Shown here piece by piece: positions 11,829 to 25,084 of a stretch of DNA of 64,000 bases. The notes under the pieces were generated by a model. It saw nothing but the letters and a program-made list of their open reading frames with translations. It was not told the origin of the DNA and made no database searches. The stretch lies in the NCBI GenBank assembly GCA_948099385.1, contig CANUEZ040000028.1, positions 1,302,001 through 1,366,000 on the forward strand, read 5' to 3'. Numbering within the stretch: position 1 is the stretch's first letter; each line of letters begins with the position of its first letter. The position numbers and the translations under genes are program-made. The stretch comes from Fasciola hepatica (lineage: Eukaryota > Platyhelminthes > Trematoda > Plagiorchiida > Fasciolidae).

Positions 11829-12430
11829 GATAAGTAGAAGTATATGACGGAGGTAAAAGGGTAGCAGGAATTTGGTCAACTAGACAGAGACAAGCCAAAG
11901 GTTCGAGCAGACCAGGAGTGTGCTTAGGTACTATATCCGCAAAGGTCGAGATGAGACCTATGCAGCAATGTGGTACGGGAAGTGAGCCTTATGACCCGCT
12001 ATATATACAATAAGGATTAGGAGACTTGGGGCGATGAGGAATGGTGAGATAGAAGAAATGTTGCTGTGTGGTGTGCACAGGTGCAACCCCACAGAATACG
12101 GTAGGTACTTGACTGTTGCTTGGATCACAACAGCAGGTTTTGCGGGGAGGTATATTGCAGTTACGAGGGTCGATGGAACAAAAGTGCGCTCTTATGGGAG
12201 AAAAAACAAATAAATGGAGGCACAGTGCGACAGAAACTTCAGGAGGTGCACCGGTGGATGCGTGGCGAGAATAAAGTAGGAGTTGGGTTATAGCTAGGCG
12301 ACGTAAAAATGCTAGATGGGTCTCATTGTGGCAAGAATCAGGAAAGATTTGCTAGGTAAGCCATGTAGAATGTTATAAAGTGGAATTGGAGCAGTGAATA
12401 GCCAAGTGTAGTCTACAACCCTAACTCGCG
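11829..12430 (-). other. Possible 5' leader of copy A
   Basis: This lies upstream of the ORF1 start on the minus strand. It holds no frame I recognise. The right limit is a guess, as no other copy in the window reaches this far 5' in a form I could align. Confidence 0.3.
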
Positions 12431-15400
12431 ATAAGTACTAGCGTCTGCATGGTGGCGTGCCGCAGTTGTTTACACAACTATGTCACGGTTTCAGGTAATT
12501 AGACGGTATATACTAGGGTGGACACAATTACAAGTCTAAACAGTGATATAAGCAAAGAAAGAAAACGGGACAACCTGAATTTCATGTCGGGGTCATGCTT
12601 TGCAAACCTGGTACCATTGAATATTTGGGCCAGTCTTGCTTTGCTCTGGTATTCGTTCGTTTTGCAGTGCGTTGCTCTAACACCCGACTACGGCTTGCCA
12701 TCATAATTCTTCCACGAGATAAATATTATTAACCATTGTTACGTTTTTTGCTGCTATCCACTTGTGTCCCACAGTCACCAGAGTTACCTATGAAATACTC
12801 TTCCGGTCTATTTCATCAGTAACTAATCTGATGGAGACCATCTGCGCCCTTTATAAGTCCCTCTGTTCGTCCACTAAAGACGGTTACACTCCAACATGCA
12901 ATCTCGTGAGGCATCGAGCCCCCCCCCCATATACGCACACCCATAATGCGTTCATCCCGCTGCCGTTTGCTTTACCAAAAGCCCCTGGGCCACCTTGGAA
13001 AACCGTCATTGGTTGCTACACTTCACTTTGTCGTCACTCTTGTGGCTACTCGCATATGCTATTCCCTGTACCTTCACATATCACACGGATCTCCCATCAA
13101 GTTCCCGGCTTCATGTAGTTACTTCAAGATCGATTCATCTCAATGATCTGTTTATTCAAGTATACCAGATTCTTCTCGGCCAAATCCTTCATCATCAGCC
13201 TCGCAATCTTTCGCTGATGCTTTCCGTATTTGGTAATATTCCTCTCCTTTATTATCTATCCACCGAATTTCGCCGCCGCGATAGTCGGCGGATTCATTTT
13301 ATTACCATTCCGGTGTCAGGTTTCGGGTAATCCTCTCAGCTCCATTAGACTCGCTGCATTGGGGCTCTCTTGGTATCACGATTCACCTTTCAACACAAAT
13401 ATCAGCTACCAGTCAGCTGTCTGTCATGTACTTTATCATCGTCGCAGCAAGCCACCTGCATATGCTTTTGGAGCAGCTACATATGCTTCGTGGATCTGCC
13501 CCGCGTTCCCATTTTCATGGTGAAAAACTATGCTGCAAATATTCTAAAATAAAAAACTGTTTACGTTTACCTGTCTCTCTATAGCAGCTTAGGGATTATT
13601 TTGTCGTCATCTTGGTAATCTCTCAATAGATGTGTTGTTTACTTAGTAGGTATTTGACTTCGTCAAAATCTAACCCTTGAAATACACTACCACAGTCTCC
13701 GGCTAGTTCCACATCAGTTGTTTTTTCCAGTTCATCTACCGACTTTCAGCCCAAATTCCTTTCGCGCCATTAAACTAGCCCTGCTTTTTATATCAGCTCT
13801 AAGAAAATTCCACCTTTATTCTCGTTAAAGGAATATTCGTCAATCTTGTCAGATTTTCATTTTTTTAGTCCTTATCCGTCGACTTTATATATCCCATTTT
13901 TCCCTCCGGGCCTTCTTGGTTTTATCAGCCTGACCACCTGATCTGGAGCTCAACTGTGCTAGGGCTGATGGACTTGCGATCACTGGCTGGACGCTCGTAA
14001 ATGCCCCAACTCGGCCAGCACACAGACTGAGTAATGTTACCTCCTATCACCTTCGGTAGTTTTCAGCCCTTTTCGGTTGAGCGGATTACTCGGAGCGAAT
14101 CAGCCCCATGCAGAAGGCAAACAAACAGTTTTCGATGTGGAACTTAGTGACGGGCAGCTACCGGCCAAAGCAGTTTCCTTGGAGGGGGCATGAATTATAA
14201 AATAAAGCCGAAAACAGTTTATGCAGGTACATTTCTGGTTTCCTCTCCCATGGAGGAGAGATAAAGAGACGGTGTTTGGCAGACTTGGGCCCGTGCGAAA
14301 GAGGTTGCCTCTTGTAAAACATCGTTTGCCAAAGGAAAAAAACCTGCTGAAAAGATATGCAGCAGTGGTCGATCAGGCTGTAACCTAGGGATACGCACTA
14401 AATGTACCGATGCAGCTACTGAGTAGTGGCTGCTGATCTCAGTGTTACTTACTGCACCAAGCAGTTTTAAACTCAATGAAACCGGGGAAGTTGGACTTTC
14501 CATGGATTTCATAGCCACACATAAGAGTTCGTCACTCGGTGATATGATTTATCAAGGCCTTGATACTACATACCATCTGATAGACATTTTATCCGGTTCC
14601 TCAAAAAAGGACCTTTATGGCGGACAAGAAACATGTTCATGCAAGTGAAGGTATCCAAAAGTGAGTAAGGCCCCTACTGCTACTTTGGTGGCCGCAAAGA
14701 TACCTGCCATGTGTATCTGAGGGAAGCTCGATGGCAGTCCCACTTTTGGGGATACTTTCCGCCTTTTCGCGCCAGTTTTGTTCTTCGGAGGGCCGCGGGG
14801 GATTTTGGAGTATGCCACGATCAGTCGACACTGCTGGCCTTCGAAAGCAGACTTTGTGTCGACGATTGCTTTTTATCCTCCTCAAATAAAGCTGGGACCA
14901 CTTCTGCCGCCAGAGGGGCGAATAAATTACTGAGGCTCGCGGGTTTCCAGCTGAGGAAGTAGGTGTCCAACCAACGACAGTTTTCGGCTTTACCCTCGGA
15001 CCCCGATGTAGAGGCTGGTTTGGTTCAGCCCCTTCAGCAGAACAGTACTGGTCAGAGAGCACTGGGCTTTGACTAGTATACGGTTTGGGAAGAACTCGCC
15101 TCTAAGTTCCAGTTGTTCCACAAGCTGTTGAAGAAGAGGAACATTCTATGGAACCTTATTTCCATGTCTGACACAGTTGGACCAAGTCTTGTGGTTTCCG
15201 GTGTCTTGGAAGCTTAGGTGAGAAGATGGAGCAAGAACCGGTTACTATTCGAAGTTTCCTGGATCACCTAGAGGAATTATTGTGGCATGTGTAACAACCG
15301 CATTCACAGAAAATCCCAACTCCGTTCAGACTTACGTTTATCCTGAAGGACTTCGGACCGTTTTTTCAGCCCTATACTTGCCGACCCTGTTTCGTGGTCA

Positions 15401-16440
15401 TCATTCAATCTGTGTTTGTTGCACTTTTCCGTTCGTGGTCGTACTTTTTAGTGTGGTGGCTTCGCAGACACTTAGTGTCTTAGTGAGTCGCGTTGGCTCA
15501 ATGCAGCTTCGTTTATTTACGGCTCAGTTTCGTTTTCATGCTCGCTTTGGCGGATCTTAGAGTTTTGTTACCTTTACGTTGATTTCTGTCCGCCAAGCCC
15601 AAAGTCGTTTTCTGCACTCGATTTTACATGCATAATTCATCGTATTTACTTCGACCATAGAACAGGTACTTTCGTTACTTTTGGCCAACTATTCCTCCTT
15701 TACAGGCTGTTTTCCTTATTTTGGCTACCTATTGGCTGAAAAATAAAACAGGCACCTTGTGGAAGTTACCGTCGTTGTTTTCCCTTGTTGTACCTCGTAA
15801 ATATAACCGTGGATTTTGCCGAGCATTTGTGTTTTTGATTTTGGGTCTCGCTTCGATTTAAGCTGCACTTTGCTTTGAGGCTGCAAGGTGCTATCCATGA
15901 AGAGTGAATTTTGTTTTTTGGTGGATAGAACATTGAATCTTTGAAGAGACAACACCCAAACCAAGACTTGTGCATTTCGGCCTTTGCTTCTGCTATGATC
16001 ATGGCTTAGCCAATACATTCAGTATTTACTTCGAAAGTGCACCTCGGCAAAATGGTAGCTAAGGGATCCAGCGGAAGACAAATTAAGAGAGCTCTGAGTT
16101 ACATATGTCCATAACGGCAGAGGAGAAACAATGAATACTAAAGATCGAAATTTAACAGTTCATGAGGGACAGAGGGCTTACGCCCAGCCAAGGCCAAGCC
16201 ACTGAGCAGCTTGACAATGTAGGTATGTCCGTTTTCTGTTTCGTGACACTGTAATTCAAGTTGCTCTGACAAACGATTCGAAGGCAGCGGCCGTAGGGCT
16301 TATCCGCAAAAGGGAACCTTCATCAAAACCAAGCCAGCAAATTTCGGTCTTTAGTTTTATTCTTTGCAAATTCTTAGAAAAAAACTGGTAAGTGGACATA
16401 TGGGCAAAAGCTGGGCTAAGTATAAGCCGCTAAATGGAGC
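12431..16440. other. No recognised gene
   Basis: The left part (about 12,750-13,560) is pyrimidine-rich on the plus strand with overlapping short frames, a composition shared with the LINE 3' regions, but I found no convincing alignment. Positions 14,442-14,648 (+) hold a 68-codon frame with SMDFIATHKSSS, and 14,637-15,062 (-) a 141-codon basic frame. Neither matches a family I know. A C homopolymer run lies at about 12,921-12,929. Confidence 0.35.
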
Positions 16441-16449
16441 CGAGCATGA

Positions 16450-16830
16450 AGCTTTAAGTTTGGATCATATCCTTAAAAAATTTCAGGTTGGTGGACGGAG
16501 TCAAAAAAGAACTGGATAATGGAGAAATGGGGGAATTCCGCTACCTAGACTTCACTGAGGCACTCGACTCGTTCAGCACCCTGCTGGCAAGCAGACTTCA
16601 AACTTTTAACAAAAGGACAGCTTTGTATTTGTGGAGCCGAACTCATGGCCAAGAGAGTACCTTATGTTAGACTGGACGCCACTCTTGAAGCAAGACACGT
16701 AGTAAGTGATGTTGTTTTGGGATCAGCTCTGCGACCAAATTTTCTGCTCTACAGAGGTAACCTGGGCAATGCTTCCAAGCCACGGTAACTCCTGTTTGAA
16801 AGCGATTTTAAAGTAGTCGGTTTAAGTCGG
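16450..16830 (+). pseudogene. Family 2 LINE reverse transcriptase fragment
   Basis: A short RT core reads FRYLDFTEALDSFSTLLASR at about 16,540-16,600. This is the motif A pattern YLDF-x-x-A-[FL]-D, with the first Asp kept. About 100 bp on, after frame shifts, VSDVVLGSALRPNFLLY at 16,701-16,755 matches motif B (GVPQGSVLGPxLFLLY). No endonuclease or motif C was found, so this is an internal scrap. It is closest in style to the remnants at 25.0-27.3 and 29.1-31.2 kb. Confidence 0.65.
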
Positions 16831-16859
16831 AGAGAATTACTTCCTGTATATAGTAAAGA

Positions 16860-19800
16860 GGTAATGAATGCGCAAACACACGCCCCACGAGAGATATTTT
16901 ACCCTTCTCCCTACTGCCAGGTTTGTCTTTTCTTTCACAATGTTCCGGCTGGTAATTAGTTCATCTTGCTCTGAGATTCCATCCCATTTCTATTTGCTGC
17001 GGCTTCTTACATATTAGATATTTTTTGCACATCCCTGTAAATACCTCTCCTTTTTATGGACAACTGTTTCTATAAATATGAGCTACTGTTGCGGTAGGTA
17101 ATTTTGTACAGTTTTTCCCGTCTTTCTGCTTTCTCACCAGTTGCTACGCTCAAGGCACCCCAGTAAGCAACCCTCAATGACTGTTCGCATCATCCTCAAA
17201 CATGATGCACTTTATGATAAAGCTGTTCCCAACAACATTGTTTTGCTGATTTTTTGTTGTTGTCTGTGCCTCATTTCGAAACTGAGCCGCAGTTACCGCG
17301 CTACTTGTTGCCATTTTGCATCACTAAAGTTTCCTCCAGCTTTATTGTACAGTTGCTGAAATGCGCGACCCCTTCTCACAAAAAGTTTTGAACATTCCAC
17401 CTCACCGCGTGATGTCGTACACCCTGATGTCTTAATTGAGTTCGTGGGTGCGATACTTAGGCTCCGGATCCCGTACCAATATTTTTTCTGCTGCGAGGCA
17501 GGATTGCAAGAAACTGGAAAACACGGGACGGTTAAAGAGCGCAAGAACAAGGAACCACTGAATAAACGATGGGACAGTGTAAACGCTCATCTGTTCATGT
17601 CTAATTTATATAAACACATGTATTTGCGTTCTTTTTAATCACATTGGGAAAGAAAACCTGGCTAACTGGTAAAAATATAGCACTTCAAATGATAAAAATG
17701 AAACGTGGTCTTGCCCCTTTTTTCGTTTTTTATTATCCACTTATTTCCAGTATTATTTGGTACTGGTAGAAGGAGGAGAAAAGCACAACCAGAAATCTCG
17801 ACTGATAATACGATTGGATAAGTTCGGGGTTGCTCAGGGGCCCAACCTCAGATGACGATCCAAACCAGCTTTCACTACTAAAAGTACTTCCTACACGGGA
17901 AAAAGAAGTACCTCCTATACATTAGGGGAGAATCGCTCAATCACACGGAGGATTTGGAAGCCAGGTTTCCTGGCCTTTCCTTGTTGAGAGGCAGAAGGGA
18001 GAATAACACAGAGCCCAAGTCCTGAAATTTTTGTTCTGGTCTTTATTTAGGATAGGACTGCTACCCGTCGACCCAGATTGGATGGAGGGGTTCTATCAGG
18101 CCTCACTGAGATATTTCTGGCACTTATCAGTGGACCCCTTTCGAAAGACCTCCTTTTTACTGTAGCTGTGGCTGATTGCACCTCAGTGGGGTCTGCCCCT
18201 CCTAATGTCACTCCTTCAGCATACACTGCTATGTTAGATGGATGATGGTAAACAGGTCCTCCATAGAGATAATCAAAAGAAGGGCTGAGTGCTCTACTCT
18301 GAGGCTGTGCGATAGGGACCGGGGATAGGGGGGAGCAAACTTTCACAATTCTGGCTACAAAGGATCGATCTGTAAAGAGGCCTAGGATAACTGTATATAG
18401 CTGAAATGAAAAGCTATACCCTCTTAGCGTTGGCGGACTTAGATCACGGGACACTCTGCTGATGGCTGTGGAAGAGCCTACGAAAAGGGCACAAGATGTC
18501 CGTCCGCTAGCAGATATCTTTGTTGGACTGTCCGTTACTTCAGCATTCCGGGTGCACAAAATCCGTGGGGAAAGATACTGCACCTAAGGGATGCAGGTAG
18601 ACCGTGCCACTTCGAGTCATCAATAAGGACACTTTTTGGGAGCGCGTCCAAAGACCTTGTAATGTTAGTGAGTCCAGTCGTTTTGTAGCTCTCCAAAAAA
18701 AGACGGCTTCACTTTTGAAAGTAGGAGCTACAATGCCTTCTTCCAAATCCTGGAGGGTAAACCGGTATCCAGAAATTTACGGCAGAGCAGAGTATAGAGA
18801 AAGGACTCAATTTCGGCTGCTTCCTTCAGTGTTGTTGGAGGGATCATATCCCAATCCCTAGAAATGTAAGCATTAGGAAAACAGCTTTTTGTATGCAGCA
18901 GAGAATGAGGTATCAGTGTGCTCCAGTGGTGAGCGGACGACTGTGTATCAGATCGTTGGATGTAGAATCGTGAAAGAAGCTTCAGCGACGAAACCGGAGC
19001 CTGTGGGGTGAAGGTAGTTTGAGTCGTGTTTTAGTTGCAAGCGGCGGAATTTCAAGTGTTGCTTAGGTTATCTTCGAGCTAGTAAAAATGTGGATCCAAA
19101 CTCAAAAGACCTAGCCCAGCTCAGGCATGGGCTATTGAGCTGGGTGAGGGTTTTGCACAATAACGTAACTACCTAGGTGGGTCTTCAACTTCGCCGCAGA
19201 CTCAACACACCGCAGATGTTTCAATCACTTGTTCAGAAGTTTAGTCTTTTTTACAAGGCGCATATCGGGCCCTGAAACCTCTTTGATGAGAGGGACAATC
19301 GCCACTTCATCTCTCAGTCCTAAGAAGTAATGCGATCCCGTCTCATTTCTGGGATGCAAGATCTTTTTTTATCAGAACATGGAAAGCGGATATATTTGAC
19401 TTGATTCTGCCCGGTCGTAGGGGTTATCCTATCAGCAGGGCGCGTCATTCATTATAATTAAATGCATGGAATGCGCAAGTGGTTCTCATGTCAGCCATGC
19501 TTGAATATTCTCAACGGATATCCGTCCCACGGGTGCGTTCGAGAATAATACAGCAAAGTAATCTAGCATGGATTTAACAAGTCCTAAAAACTCTGATCGC
19601 CATTTCTTGTGGGTGGAAATTTCTGGCCTTCAAAATGCGGCTAAGTGAGCGCCTGCAAAAAGCAAAAGAGGGAGTATCTCGGGCGGAAATATTTTACCAG
19701 TGGCTCGTCTGCTTTTGGCCGTCTTTCCCATGGTAGAGCCCCCACAGGAATGTTGCATTCAAATGTGTGGATACTGCCCCTTTCTGCTGTGAACTAATCC

Positions 19801-22800
19801 AGAGTATAGTTGAATTAGTAATCAGGGGAGCTTGGGTCTTCGGAAATGCTGCTGATAACGGAACCCAGTTGACTGGGGTCAAATGAGTTTAGCATTTCGT
19901 GGCCTTCAGCAAACAGGCCTGGGCTATCATGTCGAACAAATTCAAAAAGTCATTCCCATACATTATGAAAAGAAGGGTTTTGAAGAACATCCGTAGATGG
20001 CTTCACCGGTAACAGACTTTGGTTTAAAGAATGCACCGTTTTTATTGACCAGTTTGTGGCAGTGAGAAAGACATGATGATAACTGGCCTAGAAGCGGCTC
20101 CATGCCATCGTAGGATTTCAATTGTAAAAGCATGCGGAAATTCAAAACCCCATGGAGGGAACTTCGCATATCAAAGGGCGAAAAAACCGTCGTTTCTATC
20201 ATCAGCCGTCCCTGACTGGGCTCAAGGAGTCAGCCTGCTGGGCAAGCACGAGTAGCTTTTCAAGGAACCGTAGTTGTGTTATTCAGACGGCAACTAGTAA
20301 GGGAGTTGATCATATTATCATTTTTAACCATCTCGATCCTGTCAGTAGCCCGGGACTGGTTAACAGGATGGGAACTTCAGAGATCACACAAGGAATCCAT
20401 TTTTACAAAAGGATTATCAAGAAACTTTTCCATTTATTGGGACCTGAGCTTAATTACATAAGTGGGTTGAACACGTCTGCTAAAATGATAGGAATGCCAG
20501 CACCACAATACTGCGACCATCATTGCTACGCATCACAAATTGATCGGTCGCACAGTTCCCATTTCCATGCTGCTGCGCCGTATTCCACTTTTCTGGGAGT
20601 AAACAACCTGACCAACCATCATTCATTTACACCCAGCCACTACTCCTCCCACCACCGAGGCAATCTCCCTTTACAATGTGTCCTTCACCGGGTATTTAAC
20701 TGACTCAGCCAATATTCGTACGCCGAAAGTTAAAGAGGTAATCTTTGAAGGATTTCTCATGTTTTCTGTCCTCAATCTCACTCCTTTTATCGTATGATAT
20801 CCAAAACTAAGCCTTTCCAATCACCGCGGAGCTCTTCGGGCAGTTCACTTCACCCTCGGAAACTTCTTTTCCCTCAGGGTGAACAAGATTTCCGTCGATT
20901 TTACTTGATTCTCCTGTTGCGCAGTCCCTCTTCTAGTAATAATCGAGCAAAAGTCTACTACTTCCAAACAGTTCTACCTGGGCCCCGCCGGCTTGGTCAA
21001 GTTCAAATTTGCCGGGTCTAGTGAAACCATAATTGTAGATTGTCCCCCGAATAGCCCTTTTGTAATCGCAGCGTGCAATATAAGAGGCTCTACTTTACAT
21101 AGGCCAGCGTGAGCACAATTCTGAACCGTGGCCGTCCAACTTGGAAAGTAGTTCGGTCCAATCGGTCAGATTCATTTGGTCCGTGTGGTAATCCGAGAGT
21201 TGCGCCTAGTGGACCGATGGCTACCCAAGTAACCAGCATGAACTGAAAGGAGACCGAGAATGGGGCAGTCTGGCGGATGTTCCGGCTAGGGGTTATGATT
21301 AGCTTTTCAGTGGAAATCCATAAAATACGATCTTGGGGGAACAATCGGGGTCTAGAGTAAGTGGAGAGATCGGCGGCCTGAATATGGTTCAAGTGGTGTA
21401 TAACGATAGCCTATGAAGGAAGTATATAGAGAACCTGTGAATAATACTTTGAATGCCTCCTCAGTATCTGCAGTTTTATTAGGATATTCGTTGTTGTATT
21501 TGAAGGAAAGTTTTATTTCACTGTTTTGTGTTTCTATTTTATTTCGAATGACTCAGAAGTTCAGTTCCGTCCTACTGAAGCAGTGCTTCTTTGCCGAGTG
21601 TGCATTGGAGGCTTTTTTCTGCCTATATAACCCCAATATTCGGCGCAACTCTAGAAATAATGACTAATTTACGGCACAACATGTTTTCGATCTGGCCTTT
21701 TAAGCCCAGCTTTTTGGCGCGAGGGCCCTGCTGTCCATCTGGTTCCTGTAAGGCATCTTCAAATTGAAGACATCAGGGCAGATATAGATGTTTAATTCAG
21801 TTCGACGGCTGGCGAGTGAGATTCATCAGATAGGGCCATTTCAATTTCATGCGCGAAAGATCTGTGGTACTCCGTCCTGGAGCTAAGCAAAATGATCTGA
21901 GAGACGGGCCTGGTGTGGATACAAATTTGGGCAAGGAGAACTGGCAGCCAATTGCCTTGTGATAACACTGTAATTTATTATTCCGCGTAAGAGTAAAGCC
22001 TGGGCAAAATACAGGCCCCGATGCAAAACACTATTGATTCGGATGCTCTGAGGTATGATATGAGTAACGTTTAAAGGCAAAACACATACAAATCCCACTT
22101 GCCCTACCAGAACGACTACGAGACTCGACGTTTAGTTACTTTCAAGACAGAAACTTATCACCGCTGACAGAGTTCGGGGTCAAGTCAAACTGAGCCACAG
22201 TCAAGAGGAAGGTGTGATGCCGTCAGGTGCGTTTTAAATTTTTTGAGTGGTATTTGTTGTTAGGCGCGTGATAATAAACAGCCAATCGGCGTATATGGGA
22301 AATATCCTCAAGGGATTTTCGACGAGCAAGCGACACCGCGTGATACACATAAGGAGGGAAGCTTTCTTCAAGTGAATTAACCAACTGGGTAAAACCTAAG
22401 TAAATTAGAGACCTAGCGTTCCAAACTTATATCAATGGAGTCCACTCCTAGGCATAATCGCCAAGACAAGTGCAGGCAACGAGGTCCTGAGAAAGCCTTG
22501 AGTCTTTGATTGATAATGGGCACACACCTGGTTCGTCGAAGTCACAAGCCTATAGTTTATATCAAAAAAGGAAACGTATATGCGAATTGAAAGCATCAGA
22601 ATTTGAAACTGCATTTTCTGCTGTGGGCTGTGAGAAGACATAAATACAACCCTGCAAGAGTATTCCTAAATTTTCCGCAACCAACCATGCTGTGTTTTCT
22701 ACTGGGTCCGTAACTAGAGACTACGGTAGTGGGGCCTGTGAGGATTCGTTGAGGTGCTTGGCACATCCACCCCCTGGAAGGTTCAGCCCAAAGTTCATGA

Positions 22801-25000
22801 AACATTTGTAGTGAGTTGGGGTCAACCAACTCGCAGCCATCCCAGAAGAGAAGCGGGCCCCGAGATAAAAGCGGTGTCACAGGTATCCGTGAGAACCCCG
22901 TTAGGAAGAATGAGTGTTTTCCTAGCAATGGCCATTTTTTGAGCACAGGGATGAGCATCCTTGTCGAGTTCTTATAAGTGCGTTGAGCAAAACATGGTTT
23001 CGTGTTTGAATGAGGTAGAGACAAGGAAGATGAAGTGGCAACATGACCTCCAGAGAGTGCTAAGTGTCCCTTGGAACTAAGGGTCACTCTGTCACCGACA
23101 TTTCCATTTGTCCAGGGTTAGCACACGGGGTGTTGTTCCATGCCCATGTAGCCACCCTAGTTTGGGATCATTAGTGGCGGAGTCAATAGAGGGGTCTGAG
23201 GAAGGGCGGGACATCATCGAAGTGTGGTGAAAGGGAAGAAAAATGCCAAGCGGAACTCGGAAAGAGGCCTGTGGCTGCAGGTTTGGGTCAGCATACAGAT
23301 CTCCATACGGAAGCAGAGCTAAGGACTGGGCTGTCGGCAGCACTGACTTGAGGGGTTGCCAAAGCTTGTCTTTATAGGACAAGTATGTGACGGAATTTGC
23401 TTAAGGGAATAGTACCCACAATTAACCTGGATGTTTTCATGAAGATGAGGTAACTTCTCCCTGGGAGGGAAGACTCAGGTAATGGTGGAGGCGTGCGATG
23501 CGCCGTTTGAAGATGATATGCGGTAAGGGGACCTGACATGTACTGTGGTTCAAAGGGGTTTATTGGGCTTACAAGGGAGCCCGATTTTGGTCCGTTGAGG
23601 CTCCGGCTAGGTGTCCACTTTGCGGCTGTGGGATCTCGCCAAAACCCCCGAAAATGTATCATAATAGAAAGGTACGGGAAGTGACGCGATGAGTTGGATG
23701 GCGGCTTGGGGAGGAGGTGGCAGCATTTGTTGGTAGCTAGCAAGAAAGCGTGTAGTTTGTTTTGCGGGTTGTGAGTGGCTCTGATCGGGCACTGTCCTCA
23801 TAGTTCCGGGGTTGTGCATCGGCTGCTTGATAGCGACCTTACCACGAGGCTTCCAGGTGGGTTTGTTCAGTTGTAGACACTGCCATGGGCAGGCCAGTTG
23901 GCTGGTGACTAAGCAAGGAAGGAGCTCTACCAGACGATTTTTTATACAACGGTTAGTGTGTAGGCCGCCGGCGAGATAAGTTGTTTCTTTGATGTTCCTC
24001 TAAGGAGACTCAATAGGCAGGGAGGCAGTACCGACACCTTCTTGGAGGTGAAATTTGTGACAATCGCGGGAATACTTCTAGTTCTATGGCCGCCGGCACA
24101 GTCGTGCTCCGTTGATGAAGCCGATGAGCTTCCCACTAACGATTTACCGATCTAGCTTTTGACGACATTCAACCTGTGCCCAGTTGGTCTGACGGGATCC
24201 CTTTGTTGGGTCTCTCAGTCTTCTCGGAAGAAGAATTTGTAAAGCTGAGACTGATCGCACTAAAGTCGGGGAGGTCACGGGGGATGGACCGATCGAGGTT
24301 TATTGGTATAAAATTGGACTATGAAGGTCGTAGATGCCCTGGCTGAAGCCGTGTTCACGGGGGCATGAGACGTAGCTTTTATGGGTCTAACTGACCTGGC
24401 AGCAGTGGATGGCGCCGATGTTTTCCTGTGGGTGGATCACCTCTCGTTACAGTGGCTTCTCGGCCGCATTTTGGTTTTTGAGTGATGTAGCTCATTCAAT
24501 CTTCTGACAGTTTCTATTAATTTAGCCGCTGATAATCCTTTAGAAAACCGAGAGAGCAGAGGGCGGGATTGACGCGGTGGCCCCGTCTGCAGCCTAATAA
24601 AATGATGCTCGTTGGAATTCATGGTGCACGCTTCCAACAGTTGCCCTGCCAGACTATGTGAGCAGTCTACCCGGAACATTAGGTCCCATAGCATCGCTGG
24701 AATTCTTCATCCTTCCTTGAGTTTTAGAGGAGATTGAATCCAAAAGTCGGCAGGCCTCAAACAGGCCTTCGGGGTTTGTTTGACTTGTTGATTCAGTAAT
24801 GGCTGCCAAGGTAACAATCTTTCATAAAGCACTCCTAATCAATTGGCATTCAATATACGGCTCTGTAGTCTTCATTTCAGTTTAGTCCAGATCATCCTGC
24901 AAGGGTCGAAAGGGACAGGGATTCATCTTGCTTCCAGACTGTTTTCTTGTTGGTAGGTTTTCTTGGTTTCCCGCAAAACGCGTTGAATATTTGGTCTGAA
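16860..25000. other. Eight kilobases without a recognised gene
   Basis: I see no firm feature here. The longest unassigned frames are 18,047-18,583 (-, 178 codons) and 20,152-20,703 (+, 183 codons, His/Ser-rich at its end). A chain of minus frames lies at 22,596-23,819 and is rich in Pro and Ser. None has a motif I can name. About 24,200-24,330 (+) includes FSEEEFVKLRLIALKSG, which weakly resembles the linker before an RT domain. The region is probably old, decayed repeats. Confidence 0.3.
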
Positions 25001-25084
25001 AACCAGAATTATCTACGGAGTTTCACCTCCATAGGCGTGAGTTTATTGACAAAAACCGGGGGCTTATTATCCCACAGTTATCTT

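Larger units (their letters stand above)
1681..12430 (-). mobile_element. Family 1 LINE copy A, near full length, with an internal insertion
   Basis: A non-LTR retrotransposon reads right to left. A likely 5' leader lies to the right of 11,828, followed by ORF1 (11,828 to about 9,850) and ORF2 with endonuclease and reverse transcriptase (9,842 to about 6,880). The long 3' region runs down to the hairpin and AAT tail at 1,681. The order and tail type are those of CR1/L2-type LINEs; the clade is inferred. A foreign block of about 1.7 kb (2,040-3,715) splits the 3' region: sequence on either side aligns with the continuous 3' region of copy B near 51,340-51,400. All reading frames are broken by stops and shifts, so the copy is dead. 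The 5' limit is approximate because I saw no clear target-site duplication. Confidence 0.8.

Noticed and set aside
20152..20703. 183-codon plus frame with a His/Ser-rich end
   Set aside because: No motif or repeated structure supports it, and composition alone can explain the length. I leave it as unassigned sequence.
24200..24500. Plus-strand words resembling an RT linker (FSEEEFVKLRLIALKSG) and a possible RNase H phrase (WVDHLSLQWLLG)
   Set aside because: The two are in different frames, no RT catalytic motif follows, and each match is short enough to be chance. Frameshift-aware profile searches would decide.
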